A DNA stretch of 64,000 nucleotides from Leyella stercorea (GCF_021531655.1 NZ_JADYUF010000013.1:1-64000), one strand, 5' to 3'. Shown: positions 15,038 through 23,666, counted from the stretch's first letter. The notes: generated by a model not told the origin, from the sequence alone. Numbers and translations are program-made.

Positions 15038-15766
15038 CTACTTCACAAACCTCAGCCTTGTCCACAACCACCGTGGTATCATTGCCCATGCAGCTACAAG
15101 CATGCGATAGCGCCAGTCGATTGTGACTGTCTCTTTGCCTTGCATCACAGCCTTTACTATGGAGCGTGCAACACTATTAGCCGAGAGTTGCAAGGGGAAA
15201 TGACTTCCGGCAATAAGGTCGGTAGCTACAAAGCCGGGACGGATGTCGGTGATATGAATATTCAATCGGCGCATGCGCGACTGCTGTGCAAGACATTCAA
15301 GATAGTGCGACTGGAAACGCTTGGTGGCTGAATAAGCCGGTGCTGCTCCCAATCCACGTGTGCGTGCTATGGAGGTGATGCAAGCTATCTGTCCACCTTT
15401 ATTATTATTGGCAAACCAACTGTATGCTGCCGTAACCATACGTGTGAAGCCCAAGCCGTTGGTCTCCACGGTCTTCATCTCGCGGTCTATATCAAGCTCG
15501 CAGTTCTCCCACCCTATTCCCGAACTATGGAAATAGAGATCCATACCGCCAAGCTCTGCTATAAGTTCATTGAGCTGCTGTGGCGCAGACGCATCAGTTA
15601 CATCTATCTGTCGATAAGCCTTGATGTTCTCGTTTGACTTGACTATAGCTTCAAGTCTATCAACACGTCGTCCGGCTACACCGACAATGTATCCTCGCTC
15701 GGCAAGAAGACGAGCCACTTCGAGTCCTATACCCGAAGTGGCTCCTGTTACTATTGCTTTTTTCAT
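15038..15766 (-). CDS. Short-chain dehydrogenase/reductase
   Basis: A 242-residue classical SDR enzyme. It shows the NAD(P)-binding TGATSGIGLEVA motif at about residues 8-19, a catalytic serine region (CITSIARTRG, about 128-137) and the active-site YSATK (about 145-149). The C-terminal segment after residue 190 is typical of membrane-proximal SDRs. It lies 16 bases after the methyltransferase gene on the same strand and is probably the third gene of a dxs-methyltransferase-SDR unit. Substrate unknown. Confidence 0.88.
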   Translation of the reverse strand: MKKAIVTGATSGIGLEVARLLAERGYIVGVAGRRVDRLEAIVKSNENIKAYRQIDVTDASAPQQLNELIAELGGMDLYFHSSGIGWENCELDIDREMKTVETNGLGFTRMVTAAYSWFANNNKGGQIACITSIARTRGLGAAPAYSATKRFQSHYLECLAQQSRMRRLNIHITDIRPGFVATDLIAGSHFPLQLSANSVARSIVKAVMQGKETVTIDWRYRMLVAAWAMIPRWLWTRLRFVK

Positions 15767-15782
15767 TGACTCGTATACATTA

Positions 15783-16556
15783 TTATGGAACTCTCACTAC
15801 ATCTACCACATGGCTACCTGCTCCTATCAAGTCGGCACGCTCTGAGATGCACTTCTGATATTCTATGAAACGGGCAAATGTCTCGTCGTTCATACGGTTG
15901 AGTCGTGTGCGCATATAGTCGGAAGCTCCGTCGGGCGAGAAGATAGTGACACGTTCCAAGCCGGCACATTCGTCCAGTCGGTTAATATCATCAATACGCA
16001 CATAGTCGTAGAGTTCGTCTGCCGATGCCTGTATATGGAAGTTCTCATCGACAGCACCACGTTCCAACAATCCTTCTATACGGTCTTCGTCGAAGCAATA
16101 TGACAGTATGCTGTACTCGTTCATCAGGTAAGCCACGAATATCAGTCCGCCAGGTTTGGTGACGCGCTTTGCCTCGTTAAGAGCCTTAAGTTTCTCCTCA
16201 TCGCCAATGAGATGATATAGCGGACCGAGCAACAGCGTCACATCTGCCATTGCTGTAGGCAGGAACGGCATGTTGCGTGCGTCGCCCTGCACAACGTCGG
16301 CTGTAGGCTCACGCTTCAGGAACACCTCGATATTGCGACGCACCAGTTCTACAGCCTTCACATTATAGCCTTCTGCCATAAGAGCCGATGTGTAGCGACC
16401 GGTTCCTGCACCTATGTCAAGCAGCTGCATGTCGGGATTGATATACCTACGCAAATGATGCATTGTGGTTTCAAACTCAACAATGCCGTGCCTACGCTGC
16501 AAGCGAAGGTCTTCGGGATGCTTGTTGTAATGTTTCTCTATATTTGATAATGCCAT
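15783..16556 (-). CDS. Class I SAM-dependent methyltransferase
   Basis: A 257-residue Rossmann-fold methyltransferase. Motif I is LLDIGAGTGRYTSALM at about residues 44-59, the acidic motif II region is VKAVEL near 67, and the motif IV region VTLLLGPLYHL near 108 is followed by KPGG near 136. These are the usual SAM-binding features. The acceptor is not predictable. It is 45 bases downstream of the dxs-type gene, with a CTCAAC-rich leader in between, and 16 bases upstream of the SDR gene. Confidence 0.85.
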   Translation of the reverse strand: MALSNIEKHYNKHPEDLRLQRRHGIVEFETTMHHLRRYINPDMQLLDIGAGTGRYTSALMAEGYNVKAVELVRRNIEVFLKREPTADVVQGDARNMPFLPTAMADVTLLLGPLYHLIGDEEKLKALNEAKRVTKPGGLIFVAYLMNEYSILSYCFDEDRIEGLLERGAVDENFHIQASADELYDYVRIDDINRLDECAGLERVTIFSPDGASDYMRTRLNRMNDETFARFIEYQKCISERADLIGAGSHVVDVVRVP

Positions 16557-16600
16557 ATTTTTTAGTTGAGAGTTGAGAATTGAGAGTTATGATATGCTGT
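16557..16600. repeat. CTCAAC-type leader repeat
   Basis: On the minus strand the gap reads as several copies of CTCAAC/CTCAATTC just before the methyltransferase ATG. Similar runs occur at 23349-23390 and 55865-55900. Confidence 0.5.
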
Positions 16601-18385
16601 TTATATTAACGCCAACACATCCTCCACGATTTGTTCGTCGAGCAAGCGGTTGTCCTTAAGCAACTGCTCCACATCGTATCTGTCGTAGAGTCCCTTCTTG
16701 ATGCCACATACAAGCACCTTCATATCCGATGTACCGTAAGAAGAGGCTATGCGCTCGCCAAAGCCACCGTCCTTGCAGCCGTCTTCAAGTATTACCACAA
16801 GCTTATGGTTCGTCTTCAACGCTTCGAGCGAATCGGCATCCACCTCATTCAGATAGCGTGGATTGACGAGCGTTGCATCAATACCCTTATCGGCAAGCAG
16901 GCGTACTACGTTCTCGCCCTTCTGATAGAATGAACCAGCAGCAATGATTGCCACCTTCGAACCTTCGTGCATCACCTTATATTTTGACTCGTAGCTATAC
17001 TCTTCGTCCACATTCTCTGTTGTATGCACCACTCCGTTGCTCGGCACACGAATGGCTATAGGCTTCTTGTCCTGAAGTATTGCCCAACGCATCATGGCAA
17101 AATATTCCTCGCATGTGGTAGGAGCGAGATAGATGAGTCCCGGAATGCTGCAAAGCATAGGTATGTCGAAGAGGCAGATGTGGGTGATGTCGTTCATCGA
17201 GTTCACTCCGCCTCCTACTACATTGATTACGGCTGGGTTGGAGTTGATGCAAAGATCCTGTGCTATCTGGTCGTAGGTGCGCTGGATGAACGTGCTGTAT
17301 ACTGTCCATACCGGACGCAGTCCACCCTTAGCCATACCCGAAATCATAGCGACAGCCTGCTCTTCGGCAATGCCCATGTCAAGATGTTGCGAGCCAGCCT
17401 CCTTGCGCTTGTCGGCAGTAAAGCCTGCTGCTGTAGGAGTTCCGGCTGTTACGGCGATTAGTGTCTTGTCCTTCTTCATCTCGCTCAGCATCCAGTCAGA
17501 GAAGAGTTCGGGATATGTCTCGCATGGTTTCACCTCAGGCACAGTTCCATCGGCATTGCGAACCGGGCGACTACCGTCATCAAGATTGAACGGCATTCCC
17601 CAATGCCAAGCTTCCTTATTCTTTACGGCAGGGGCATAGCCATGACCTTTTTCTGTGTGGATATGAACAACTGTAGGGCGGTTGGTATCCTTGACACTAC
17701 GGAAAACTTCAATGAGACGCTCTATGTCGTTGCCTTCCTCCAGATACTTATACTCAAATCCCCAAGCCTTAAACCAGTTGTGCTCGCACTCGCCACAGCT
17801 CTCGCGAAGCGCACGCAGATTTTTGTATATACCGCCATGGTTCTCGGCAATAGACATCTCGTTGTCGTTTACAATGATGATGATGCCCGTGCCAAGCTCC
17901 GAAGCCTCATCGAGTCCTTCGAATGCTTCACCGCCCGACAGCGAACCGTCACCTATTACGGCTATGATATTCTCCTTGGTTCCCTTCACGTCACGTGCCT
18001 TCTGCAGTCCGGTGGCAAGACTGATGGATGTGGAAGTGTGGCCTACCTCAAAGTTGTCGTACTCTGGACATTCTGCAGGAGAAGAATAGCCCGATATGGC
18101 ATTCATGTCGTCTACGTTGCCAAGAAATCCGGCTGCACGACCCGTAAGTACCTTATGCGGATAGCACTGGTGGCTGACGTCAAACACAAACTTATCCTCT
18201 GGCGCATTGAACACATAGTGCAAAGCTACCGTTGCTTCTACAAATCCGAGGTTAGGACCTATGTGTCCGCCATGCTTGCTAACACGATTGAGCACAGCCT
18301 GACGCACTTCGTCGGCTACAATATTAAGTGTCGCGATGTCCATGCCTTTCAAGTCGGCAGGACTCTGTATCTTCTCTATATACAT
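16601..18385 (-). CDS. dxs: 1-deoxy-D-xylulose-5-phosphate synthase-type enzyme
   Basis: A 594-residue thiamine diphosphate enzyme of the DXS/transketolase superfamily. The N-terminal domain has HGGHIGPNLG (about residues 38-47), DVSHQCYPHKVLTG, GHTSTSIS and the ThDP/metal motif GDGSLSGGEA...NDNEMSI (about 144-177). The pyrimidine and C-terminal domains follow (MGIAEEQAV, about 338). DXS makes DXP for isoprenoids, thiamine and pyridoxal. It is somewhat shorter than standard DXS and carries variants such as DVSHQ for DVGHQ, so it may be a second, divergent copy. First gene of a possible operon with the methyltransferase and SDR genes. Confidence 0.78.
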   Translation of the reverse strand: MYIEKIQSPADLKGMDIATLNIVADEVRQAVLNRVSKHGGHIGPNLGFVEATVALHYVFNAPEDKFVFDVSHQCYPHKVLTGRAAGFLGNVDDMNAISGYSSPAECPEYDNFEVGHTSTSISLATGLQKARDVKGTKENIIAVIGDGSLSGGEAFEGLDEASELGTGIIIIVNDNEMSIAENHGGIYKNLRALRESCGECEHNWFKAWGFEYKYLEEGNDIERLIEVFRSVKDTNRPTVVHIHTEKGHGYAPAVKNKEAWHWGMPFNLDDGSRPVRNADGTVPEVKPCETYPELFSDWMLSEMKKDKTLIAVTAGTPTAAGFTADKRKEAGSQHLDMGIAEEQAVAMISGMAKGGLRPVWTVYSTFIQRTYDQIAQDLCINSNPAVINVVGGGVNSMNDITHICLFDIPMLCSIPGLIYLAPTTCEEYFAMMRWAILQDKKPIAIRVPSNGVVHTTENVDEEYSYESKYKVMHEGSKVAIIAAGSFYQKGENVVRLLADKGIDATLVNPRYLNEVDADSLEALKTNHKLVVILEDGCKDGGFGERIASSYGTSDMKVLVCGIKKGLYDRYDVEQLLKDNRLLDEQIVEDVLALI

Positions 18386-18425
18386 CGTTTATTGATTGAT
18401 TTATTTGTTCGTTACTGTTTCACGT

Positions 18426-18435
18426 TGCAAAGATA
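18426..18435 (-). promoter_or_regulatory. -7 element for dxs-type gene
   Basis: TATCTTTGCA on the minus strand, 41 bases upstream of the start codon at 18385. Confidence 0.55.
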
Positions 18436-18514
18436 CTAACATTATTACATTAATGCTATACCACGATTGCGGAATATATTACCAAGATTTCTAAATATAT
18501 TACACTCCTTATAC

Positions 18515-19864
18515 TTATAATAAGGGGGTCATATAAAGCGGAAGATAGGTGATACCATCAACAACCTTATAATCGGCTGCATGTAAAACAGTAGGAGAGA
18601 TCATATATTCTCCAAACTTATTCATACACTTTGTTATGGAAGACAACGTGTAGTTCTTGCCACTTTTGACTTCTATCGGGCGAATATTATGACGTGTTGT
18701 CACTTTGTCCTTTTGAAGCAAGAAATCTATCTCCATACGATTTTCGGCTTCTTCTGATGACTTACTATAGAAAAAGAGCTTATTGCCGCTGGCTGTCAAC
18801 ATTTGTGCCACGACATTCTCAATGAGCATCCCTTCATTCACCTCCAGCTTTCCAAAGAGCAGTTTCTGATAAATCTCTGACGATACAATACCCTTTTCAT
18901 CAAAAGCGTGACTGATCAACAAGCCCGTATCGTTCATATAGCACTTCAGAGTAGTGCGGTCTTCGTTCATCTTCAGTCCGATGTTAGGCTCAGTCGAGTT
19001 GTAGCATATGTTGACGACTCTTGCATCCTTCAGCCAGAAGAAAGCATCGTCCCAATCACGATATTTAGCACCAGGTTTTAGAGCAGACAGCCGGAACTTC
19101 TTCTCATGCTTAGACAGCTGAGGAGGAATCTGATCGAATATAGAAGCCACCTTATCGGCTATCTCACTTGCATAATTGAAGATGTCATTACGGTAAATGG
19201 TCAGTACATCGCGCTTGGCGGCATCTACGGCATCGAAATCTTTCGTCTCAACATACTTCTTGACGGCTTGTGGCATACCTCCCACTATCATATAGAGACG
19301 AAATGCATCCATAGCCTGACGATGGAAAGCTTGTCCCATGGGCTTCTTTTCTGCATACATCTTACGTATCAAGTCCATCAGCATGTCATTACCGGTAGCC
19401 CAAAGAAACTCTTCAAAGTCCATTGGATACATCTGTATAGGGCGTTCTTCCGATGGTAGCACAATACCCTGTGTATTTTTCTTAATACTTACCAGCGATC
19501 CTGTCTCTATGTAATCGTATCGACCATCTTTTACCAGAAACTTGATGGCAGCTCTCGCCCTGGGACACAACTGTACCTCGTCAAGAACGATAAGCGACTT
19601 GCGTTCATGTAGCCTTACCTTATAGTGCTGACTCAGATAGAGAAACAGCATATCAAGGTCTTCCAGATACAGGTCGAACCAGTCTCTGACCATCTGTGGA
19701 GCCTTGTTAAAGTCGATGAGGATATATGACTCATATTCATTCCTGGCAAACTCCTCTACGATATAACTCTTACCTATGCGCCGCGCACCCTCTACGAGTA
19801 GTGCCACTTCACCGTTTCTTTTCTCTTTCCACTCAAGGAGTTGTTGATATATTTTTCGCTTCAT
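18515..19864 (-). CDS. AAA_14 / DUF4143 ATPase
   Basis: A 449-residue ATP-binding protein with the AAA_14 domain at the N-terminus (P-loop GARRIGKSYIVEEFA at about residues 27-41, Walker B SLIVLDEVQLCPRA near 93) and a DUF4143 domain in the C-terminal half, which ends with a PD-(D/E)XK-like segment (MEIDFLLQKD...IRPIEVKSGKNY). The start at 19864 (MKRKIYQQLL) follows a good AGAGG ribosome site; a longer frame to 19897 has none. Such ATPases are numerous in Bacteroidetes and of uncertain function. Three 33-base-spaced direct repeats cover its promoter and leader, pointing to tight regulation. Confidence 0.85.
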   Translation of the reverse strand: MKRKIYQQLLEWKEKRNGEVALLVEGARRIGKSYIVEEFARNEYESYILIDFNKAPQMVRDWFDLYLEDLDMLFLYLSQHYKVRLHERKSLIVLDEVQLCPRARAAIKFLVKDGRYDYIETGSLVSIKKNTQGIVLPSEERPIQMYPMDFEEFLWATGNDMLMDLIRKMYAEKKPMGQAFHRQAMDAFRLYMIVGGMPQAVKKYVETKDFDAVDAAKRDVLTIYRNDIFNYASEIADKVASIFDQIPPQLSKHEKKFRLSALKPGAKYRDWDDAFFWLKDARVVNICYNSTEPNIGLKMNEDRTTLKCYMNDTGLLISHAFDEKGIVSSEIYQKLLFGKLEVNEGMLIENVVAQMLTASGNKLFFYSKSSEEAENRMEIDFLLQKDKVTTRHNIRPIEVKSGKNYTLSSITKCMNKFGEYMISPTVLHAADYKVVDGITYLPLYMTPLL

Positions 19865-19876
19865 AGTAACCTCTTT

Positions 19877-19963
19877 ACACTTTTTTGAGATATTCAATCA
19901 TTACGTAATACACCTTTTTGAGATTTATTACAATGCAAAAATACACCTTTTCGAGATATTACA
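19877..19963. promoter_or_regulatory. Three direct repeats over AAA_14 promoter
   Basis: The sequence ACACCTTTTTGAGATATT recurs with few changes at 19877, 19910 and 19943, exactly 33 bases apart. The copy at 19943 lies in the spacer between a TTG (minus strand, 19964-19966) and the -7 element at 19934-19943. The other two cover the leader up to the ribosome site. This is the layout of a repressor-controlled promoter. Confidence 0.65.
19934..19943 (-). promoter_or_regulatory. -7 element for AAA_14 gene
   Basis: TATTTTTGCA on the minus strand, matching TAnnTTTGnA, with TTG 20 bases further upstream. Confidence 0.55.
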
Positions 19964-20013
19964 CAAGTATTATATTGAATATTTATTGGTGAAACAATAA
20001 CATACTATATATA

Positions 20014-20047
20014 AAACGGCAGACTCCCATCAGAGAGTCTGCCGTTT
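20014..20047 (-). terminator. Terminator of dpp4
   Basis: AAACGGCAGACTC (20014-20026) pairs perfectly with GAGTCTGCCGTTT (20035-20047) around an 8-base loop, 32 bases beyond the stop codon at 20079. Confidence 0.85.
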
Positions 20048-20078
20048 ATTTATTGAAATAAGTTCAGCAAGCTGTTTT

Positions 20079-22283
20079 TTACTTCAGCTCTGTCATAAAG
20101 AACTGTGCCACCTGACGAAGCAGGTGATTGCGTGTGTTGCCACCATAAATGCCGTGGTTGCGGTTGGTGTAGAGCAGTTCGCGGAAGTCCTTGTCTGCCT
20201 GAACCAAAGCCTCCGAATATTCGTACATGTTCTGCGGATGAACGTTGTCATCGGCAGTTCCGTGGCAGAGAAGCAATGCTCCGTGCAGTTTAGAGGCACG
20301 CTCTATCGGGTTGGTAGCATATCCGTCGGGGTTCTCCTTAGGAGTACGCATGTAGCGTTCGGTATATACCGAGTCGTAGAAGCGCCAGTTGGTTGGAGGA
20401 GCTATTGAAACTCCGGCACGGAATACGGGACGACCCTCACTCATACTCATAAGAGTGTTGAATCCGCCATAACTCCATCCCCATATACCGATGCGATCCT
20501 TGTCTACATAAGGAAGCGTTCCGAGATAGAGAGCTGTCTCTACCTGGTCGCGCGACTCTAAATCGCCGAGGTTGAGATATGTGCACTTCTCGAATTCGGC
20601 GCCACGTCCGCCTGTGCCACGTCCGTCAACGCTCACTACGATGAAGCCCTGCTGTGCGAGATATGAGTCGTAAGCACCGCCCTGACCCATCGAACCTGCG
20701 CTCCAAGCGTTCTTGACCTGCTGGCTGCCGGGGCCGCTATACTGATGCATTATGACCGGATAGCGCTTGGAAGCATCAAAGTCGAGCGGACGAAGCATCC
20801 ATCCGTTGAGTGTGACGCCCTCAGAAGTGGTGAACGAGAAAGCCTCGCGCTTGCAGAATCCGTATTCCTTTATGGTCTGACGCAGCTGACTGTTGTCCTG
20901 AAGCGTAGATATCACCTTGCCGGCACGTGTGCGTGTAGTATATACATAAGGTGTATTGTAGTCGCTCCAAGTGTTGATGAAGTACTGATAGTCGCCCGAG
21001 AAGAGTGCCGAGTTCCATCCCTCAGCATCGGTGAGACGCTCAGTCTTGCCGTTCTTATGATTTACGTATACCTGACGGTCGGTTGGTGCAAGAGCGGCAG
21101 CCTGATAATATACGTCGCCTGTCTTGGCATCGTAGCCATACACTTCGGTAATATCGAACTTGCCACCGATGGTGCGCTGCAACTGACCGTTCATATTATA
21201 TATGTACAGATTCATGTATCCAGAGCGGTCGCTGGGCAGAATGATGTTGTTGCCAACGAACTTGATGGCTTCAACTGCCGACTCCTGCACATACTTGGGC
21301 ACCGACTCCTTGATGAGAAGCTGGGCTACGGTGGTGCGAGGATTGACAGCATAGAGACAGAGCTGGTCCTGATGACGGTTCATAGTGTACACTACGATGC
21401 GGTTGGGATCGACTGTCGACTTGATGCGAGGCATGTATCCGTCGGCATCGATGGGCACATTAAGGCGATTTATCTTGCGACTCTTGATGTCGTAACTCCA
21501 CGCTGTAACGACGCTGTTGTCCTGACCTGCCTTGGGATACTTGTAAGAGTAGAATCCGGGATAGTCGGTATACTCCGAATGTTCGGGACGCATACCCTTG
21601 TACATCTGCAACGAATAGGTCTTTACCTTCGACTCGTCGTAGCGAATCCAGCAAAGCATGGTGCCGTCGGCGTTGAAGGTGAGGGCGCGGTTGAATCCGA
21701 ATTCCTCCTCATTCACCCAATCGGGAATACCGTTGATGACCTCGTTGAACTTGCCGTCCTTAGTCACCTGTATCTCGGCATTGTCGTAGAGCAGCTTGAC
21801 AAGGAAGATGTTGCCTTCGCGAACGAATGCCACCTGCTGACCGTCAGACGACCATGTGGGCACCTGCTGAGGTCCGCCGTCAGACAGACGCTCCAGTTTG
21901 CGCGAGGCGATGGTGTAGATATAGTGTACGGCGGTGTATGAGCGGCGGTATATATAGTTGGTCTTGGTCTGTATGAGCAGACGTGTTCCATCGGGCGACA
22001 TGGTATAGCCGTCGAACGAAGAGATTTTCTCGCCCATCGTGTTGTTTACATCGAAGAGTACAGACTGCTCGCGTCCGGTCTTGAACGAATAAGTGACAAT
22101 GCGCTTGCCGTCGTCGCTGATGCGGGCGTAGGTATCGGTTCCCTCAATGGGATTGATGCCCGACACCACCTTTGGCGCAAACTTACTGCCTGTAACGTCT
22201 GCCAGAGTAATCTTCTGGGCAGCCGACACTGAAGATACAAACATCATAAGGAATGTTGTACAGATAAGGATTAAACGCTTCAT
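20079..22283 (-). CDS. S9 family peptidase, dipeptidyl peptidase IV type
   Basis: A 734-residue exported serine peptidase. After a signal peptide (about residues 1-21) comes a DPP-IV-type beta-propeller (WVNEEEFGFNRA, about 193-204, holds the Glu-Glu pair that binds the substrate N-terminus). The C-terminal alpha/beta-hydrolase domain carries the triad Ser604 (GWSYGG), Asp679 (ADDNVH) and His710 (NHGIYG). It releases X-Pro or similar dipeptides from peptide N-termini in the periplasm. The gene has its own terminator and a promoter that overlaps the divergent radical SAM promoter. Confidence 0.93.
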   Translation of the reverse strand: MKRLILICTTFLMMFVSSVSAAQKITLADVTGSKFAPKVVSGINPIEGTDTYARISDDGKRIVTYSFKTGREQSVLFDVNNTMGEKISSFDGYTMSPDGTRLLIQTKTNYIYRRSYTAVHYIYTIASRKLERLSDGGPQQVPTWSSDGQQVAFVREGNIFLVKLLYDNAEIQVTKDGKFNEVINGIPDWVNEEEFGFNRALTFNADGTMLCWIRYDESKVKTYSLQMYKGMRPEHSEYTDYPGFYSYKYPKAGQDNSVVTAWSYDIKSRKINRLNVPIDADGYMPRIKSTVDPNRIVVYTMNRHQDQLCLYAVNPRTTVAQLLIKESVPKYVQESAVEAIKFVGNNIILPSDRSGYMNLYIYNMNGQLQRTIGGKFDITEVYGYDAKTGDVYYQAAALAPTDRQVYVNHKNGKTERLTDAEGWNSALFSGDYQYFINTWSDYNTPYVYTTRTRAGKVISTLQDNSQLRQTIKEYGFCKREAFSFTTSEGVTLNGWMLRPLDFDASKRYPVIMHQYSGPGSQQVKNAWSAGSMGQGGAYDSYLAQQGFIVVSVDGRGTGGRGAEFEKCTYLNLGDLESRDQVETALYLGTLPYVDKDRIGIWGWSYGGFNTLMSMSEGRPVFRAGVSIAPPTNWRFYDSVYTERYMRTPKENPDGYATNPIERASKLHGALLLCHGTADDNVHPQNMYEYSEALVQADKDFRELLYTNRNHGIYGGNTRNHLLRQVAQFFMTELK

Positions 22284-22378
22284 TAATTATTAATTATTAG
22301 TTATTGATTATTAATTGTATTGTCTTTATGGGCTGATAGATGTCGGCTGGAGCGTTGCATCGAGCCGCACATCTATAT

Positions 22379-22412
22379 TTTGCAAAGTTATAATTTTTTC
22401 CGTACATTTGCA
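22379..22412 (+). promoter_or_regulatory. Promoter of radical SAM gene
   Basis: TTTG at 22379-22382, a 20-base spacer, then TACATTTGCA at 22403-22412. Its -33 element overlaps the -7 element of the divergent dpp4 promoter. Confidence 0.7.
22381..22390 (-). promoter_or_regulatory. -7 element for dpp4
   Basis: TAACTTTGCA on the minus strand, about 100 bases upstream of the dpp4 start codon. Confidence 0.55.
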
Positions 22413-22436
22413 CTCCTAAACCAATAAGTTTTGACT

Positions 22437-23348
22437 ATGACACCACAATTATACAACGACTATGGGGCTTGGATACGCAGCAAGTTCCCGTTTCGTGTGC
22501 AGAAAATATCCATTGATGCCGGATTTGCATGCCCCAACCGCGACGGACATGTAGGCATCGGCGGATGCACATTCTGCGACAACCGCACGTTCAACCCCTC
22601 TTATTGCCAGCCATCGAAGTCGATAGCCGAACAGATAAGCGAGGGCAAGGCGTTCTTTGCACGCAAATATACGGGAATGAAGTATCTGGCATACTTTCAG
22701 GCTTACAGCAACACCTACGCTTCGGTAGAAACATTGAAGCGCCGATACGAAGAGGCTTTGAGCCAGGATGATGTTGTGGGTATAATAATAGGTACTCGAC
22801 CCGACTGCGTAGGCAGCGATGTGATGGACTATCTGGAGCGACTGAACCGCCAGACTTTTATGATTGTGGAGTATGGCATTGAGTCAGTGTCGGACCAGAC
22901 TTTGCTGCGTGTCAACCGCGGACACGACTTCGAGTGTTCACGCCGTGCCATTGCCGAGACTCACGACCGTGGCATTCTGACGTGCGGACATATAATATTA
23001 GGATTGCCGGGCGAATCTGCCGAGGAGAACATAAGGCAATCGGAGGTGGTGTCAAATTTGAAGCTCGACATTCTGAAGCTTCATCAGCTGCAGATTATAA
23101 AGGGCACGCAGCTTGCCGAAGAATATTGCCGCGAGCCGTTCAAGCTATACTCCGCCGACGAATACATCGACCTTTGCATACGCTATCTTGAACGGCTGCG
23201 CAACGATATTATTGTAGAACGATTTGTAAGCCAGTCGCCTGCCGACATGCTCATCGCCCCCAAGTGGGGACTGAAGAACTATGAATTCACCAACCGACTG
23301 GTCAATGAGATGACGCGAAGGGGCACGTGGCAGGGACGACTGCTGTAG
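22437..23348 (+). CDS. TIGR01212-type radical SAM protein (YhcC-like)
   Basis: A 303-residue radical SAM protein. The cluster motif is the family-specific CPNRDGHVGIGGCTFC (about residues 27-42), with seven rather than three residues between the first two cysteines, as in E. coli YhcC. The barrel follows (IIGTRPDC near 118, VEYGIESVSD near 142). The reaction is not firmly known; relatives act in tRNA or small-molecule modification. The ATG at 22437 is used; a TTG two codons earlier is the only alternative. Monocistronic with its own promoter. Confidence 0.88.
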   Translation: MTPQLYNDYGAWIRSKFPFRVQKISIDAGFACPNRDGHVGIGGCTFCDNRTFNPSYCQPSKSIAEQISEGKAFFARKYTGMKYLAYFQAYSNTYASVETLKRRYEEALSQDDVVGIIIGTRPDCVGSDVMDYLERLNRQTFMIVEYGIESVSDQTLLRVNRGHDFECSRRAIAETHDRGILTCGHIILGLPGESAEENIRQSEVVSNLKLDILKLHQLQIIKGTQLAEEYCREPFKLYSADEYIDLCIRYLERLRNDIIVERFVSQSPADMLIAPKWGLKNYEFTNRLVNEMTRRGTWQGRLL

Positions 23349-23390
23349 TTGAGAGTTGTGAGTTGAGAGTTGAGGGTTGAGAGTTATGAA
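23349..23390. repeat. GAGAGTT-type short tandem repeat
   Basis: About five irregular copies of TTGAGAG / GTTGAG directly after the radical SAM stop codon. It is the inverse of the CTCAAC-type leaders at 16557-16600 and 55865-55900. Confidence 0.5.
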
Positions 23391-23436
23391 AACAAAATAA
23401 TCGTACAGGAATAACGCTCAATCCACGTTTTTTGCT

Positions 23437-23446
23437 TAACTTTGCA
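23437..23446 (+). promoter_or_regulatory. -7 element for glnS
   Basis: TAACTTTGCA. Transcription from here would place the whole 22-base repeat array at 23492-23601 in the glnS leader. Confidence 0.6.
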
Positions 23447-23491
23447 CATAATAAATACTATGTTTCGGCCAACCGAATGGCATGGCTCGGC

Positions 23492-23601
23492 AAATGTAGC
23501 CCTTTTGGCTTGCAAAAGGACTCCTTTTGAAGGCTAAAAGGACTCCTTTTGGAGAGTAAAAGGACTCCTTTTGCAAGCCAAAAGGACTACATTTGAAAAC
23601 C
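23492..23601. repeat. Five-unit 22-base palindromic array A
   Basis: Five contiguous 22-base units start at 23492, 23514, 23536, 23558 and 23580. Each has a 15-base core near AAAAGGACTCCTTTT (palindromic about its central base) followed by 7 variable bases. The outer units are inverted copies of one another, and their 7-base parts GGCTTGC and GCAAGCC are exact reverse complements, so the array can fold into a hairpin with arms of about 37 bases. It lies in the predicted glnS leader. Sister arrays are at 38300-38409 and 50652-50761. Confidence 0.9.
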
Positions 23602-23666
23602 AACGTCAAAACCCTGCTGAAACTACTATAATAATAATATGTATAAAACAAAAAAAACAATATATT

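Noticed and set aside
20745..21941. A 398-codon open frame antisense to the DPP-IV gene
   Set aside because: It lies opposite a clear peptidase with complete active site, has no domain pattern and reflects codon bias of the real gene.
23492..23601. Arrays A, B and C as CRISPR
   Set aside because: The units are 22 bases with only 7 variable bases, far too short for spacers, and there are no cas genes in the window.
23571..23666. An N-terminal extension of GlnRS
   Set aside because: The extra codons come from the repeat array and AT-rich leader, and the family begins near the ATG at 23667.
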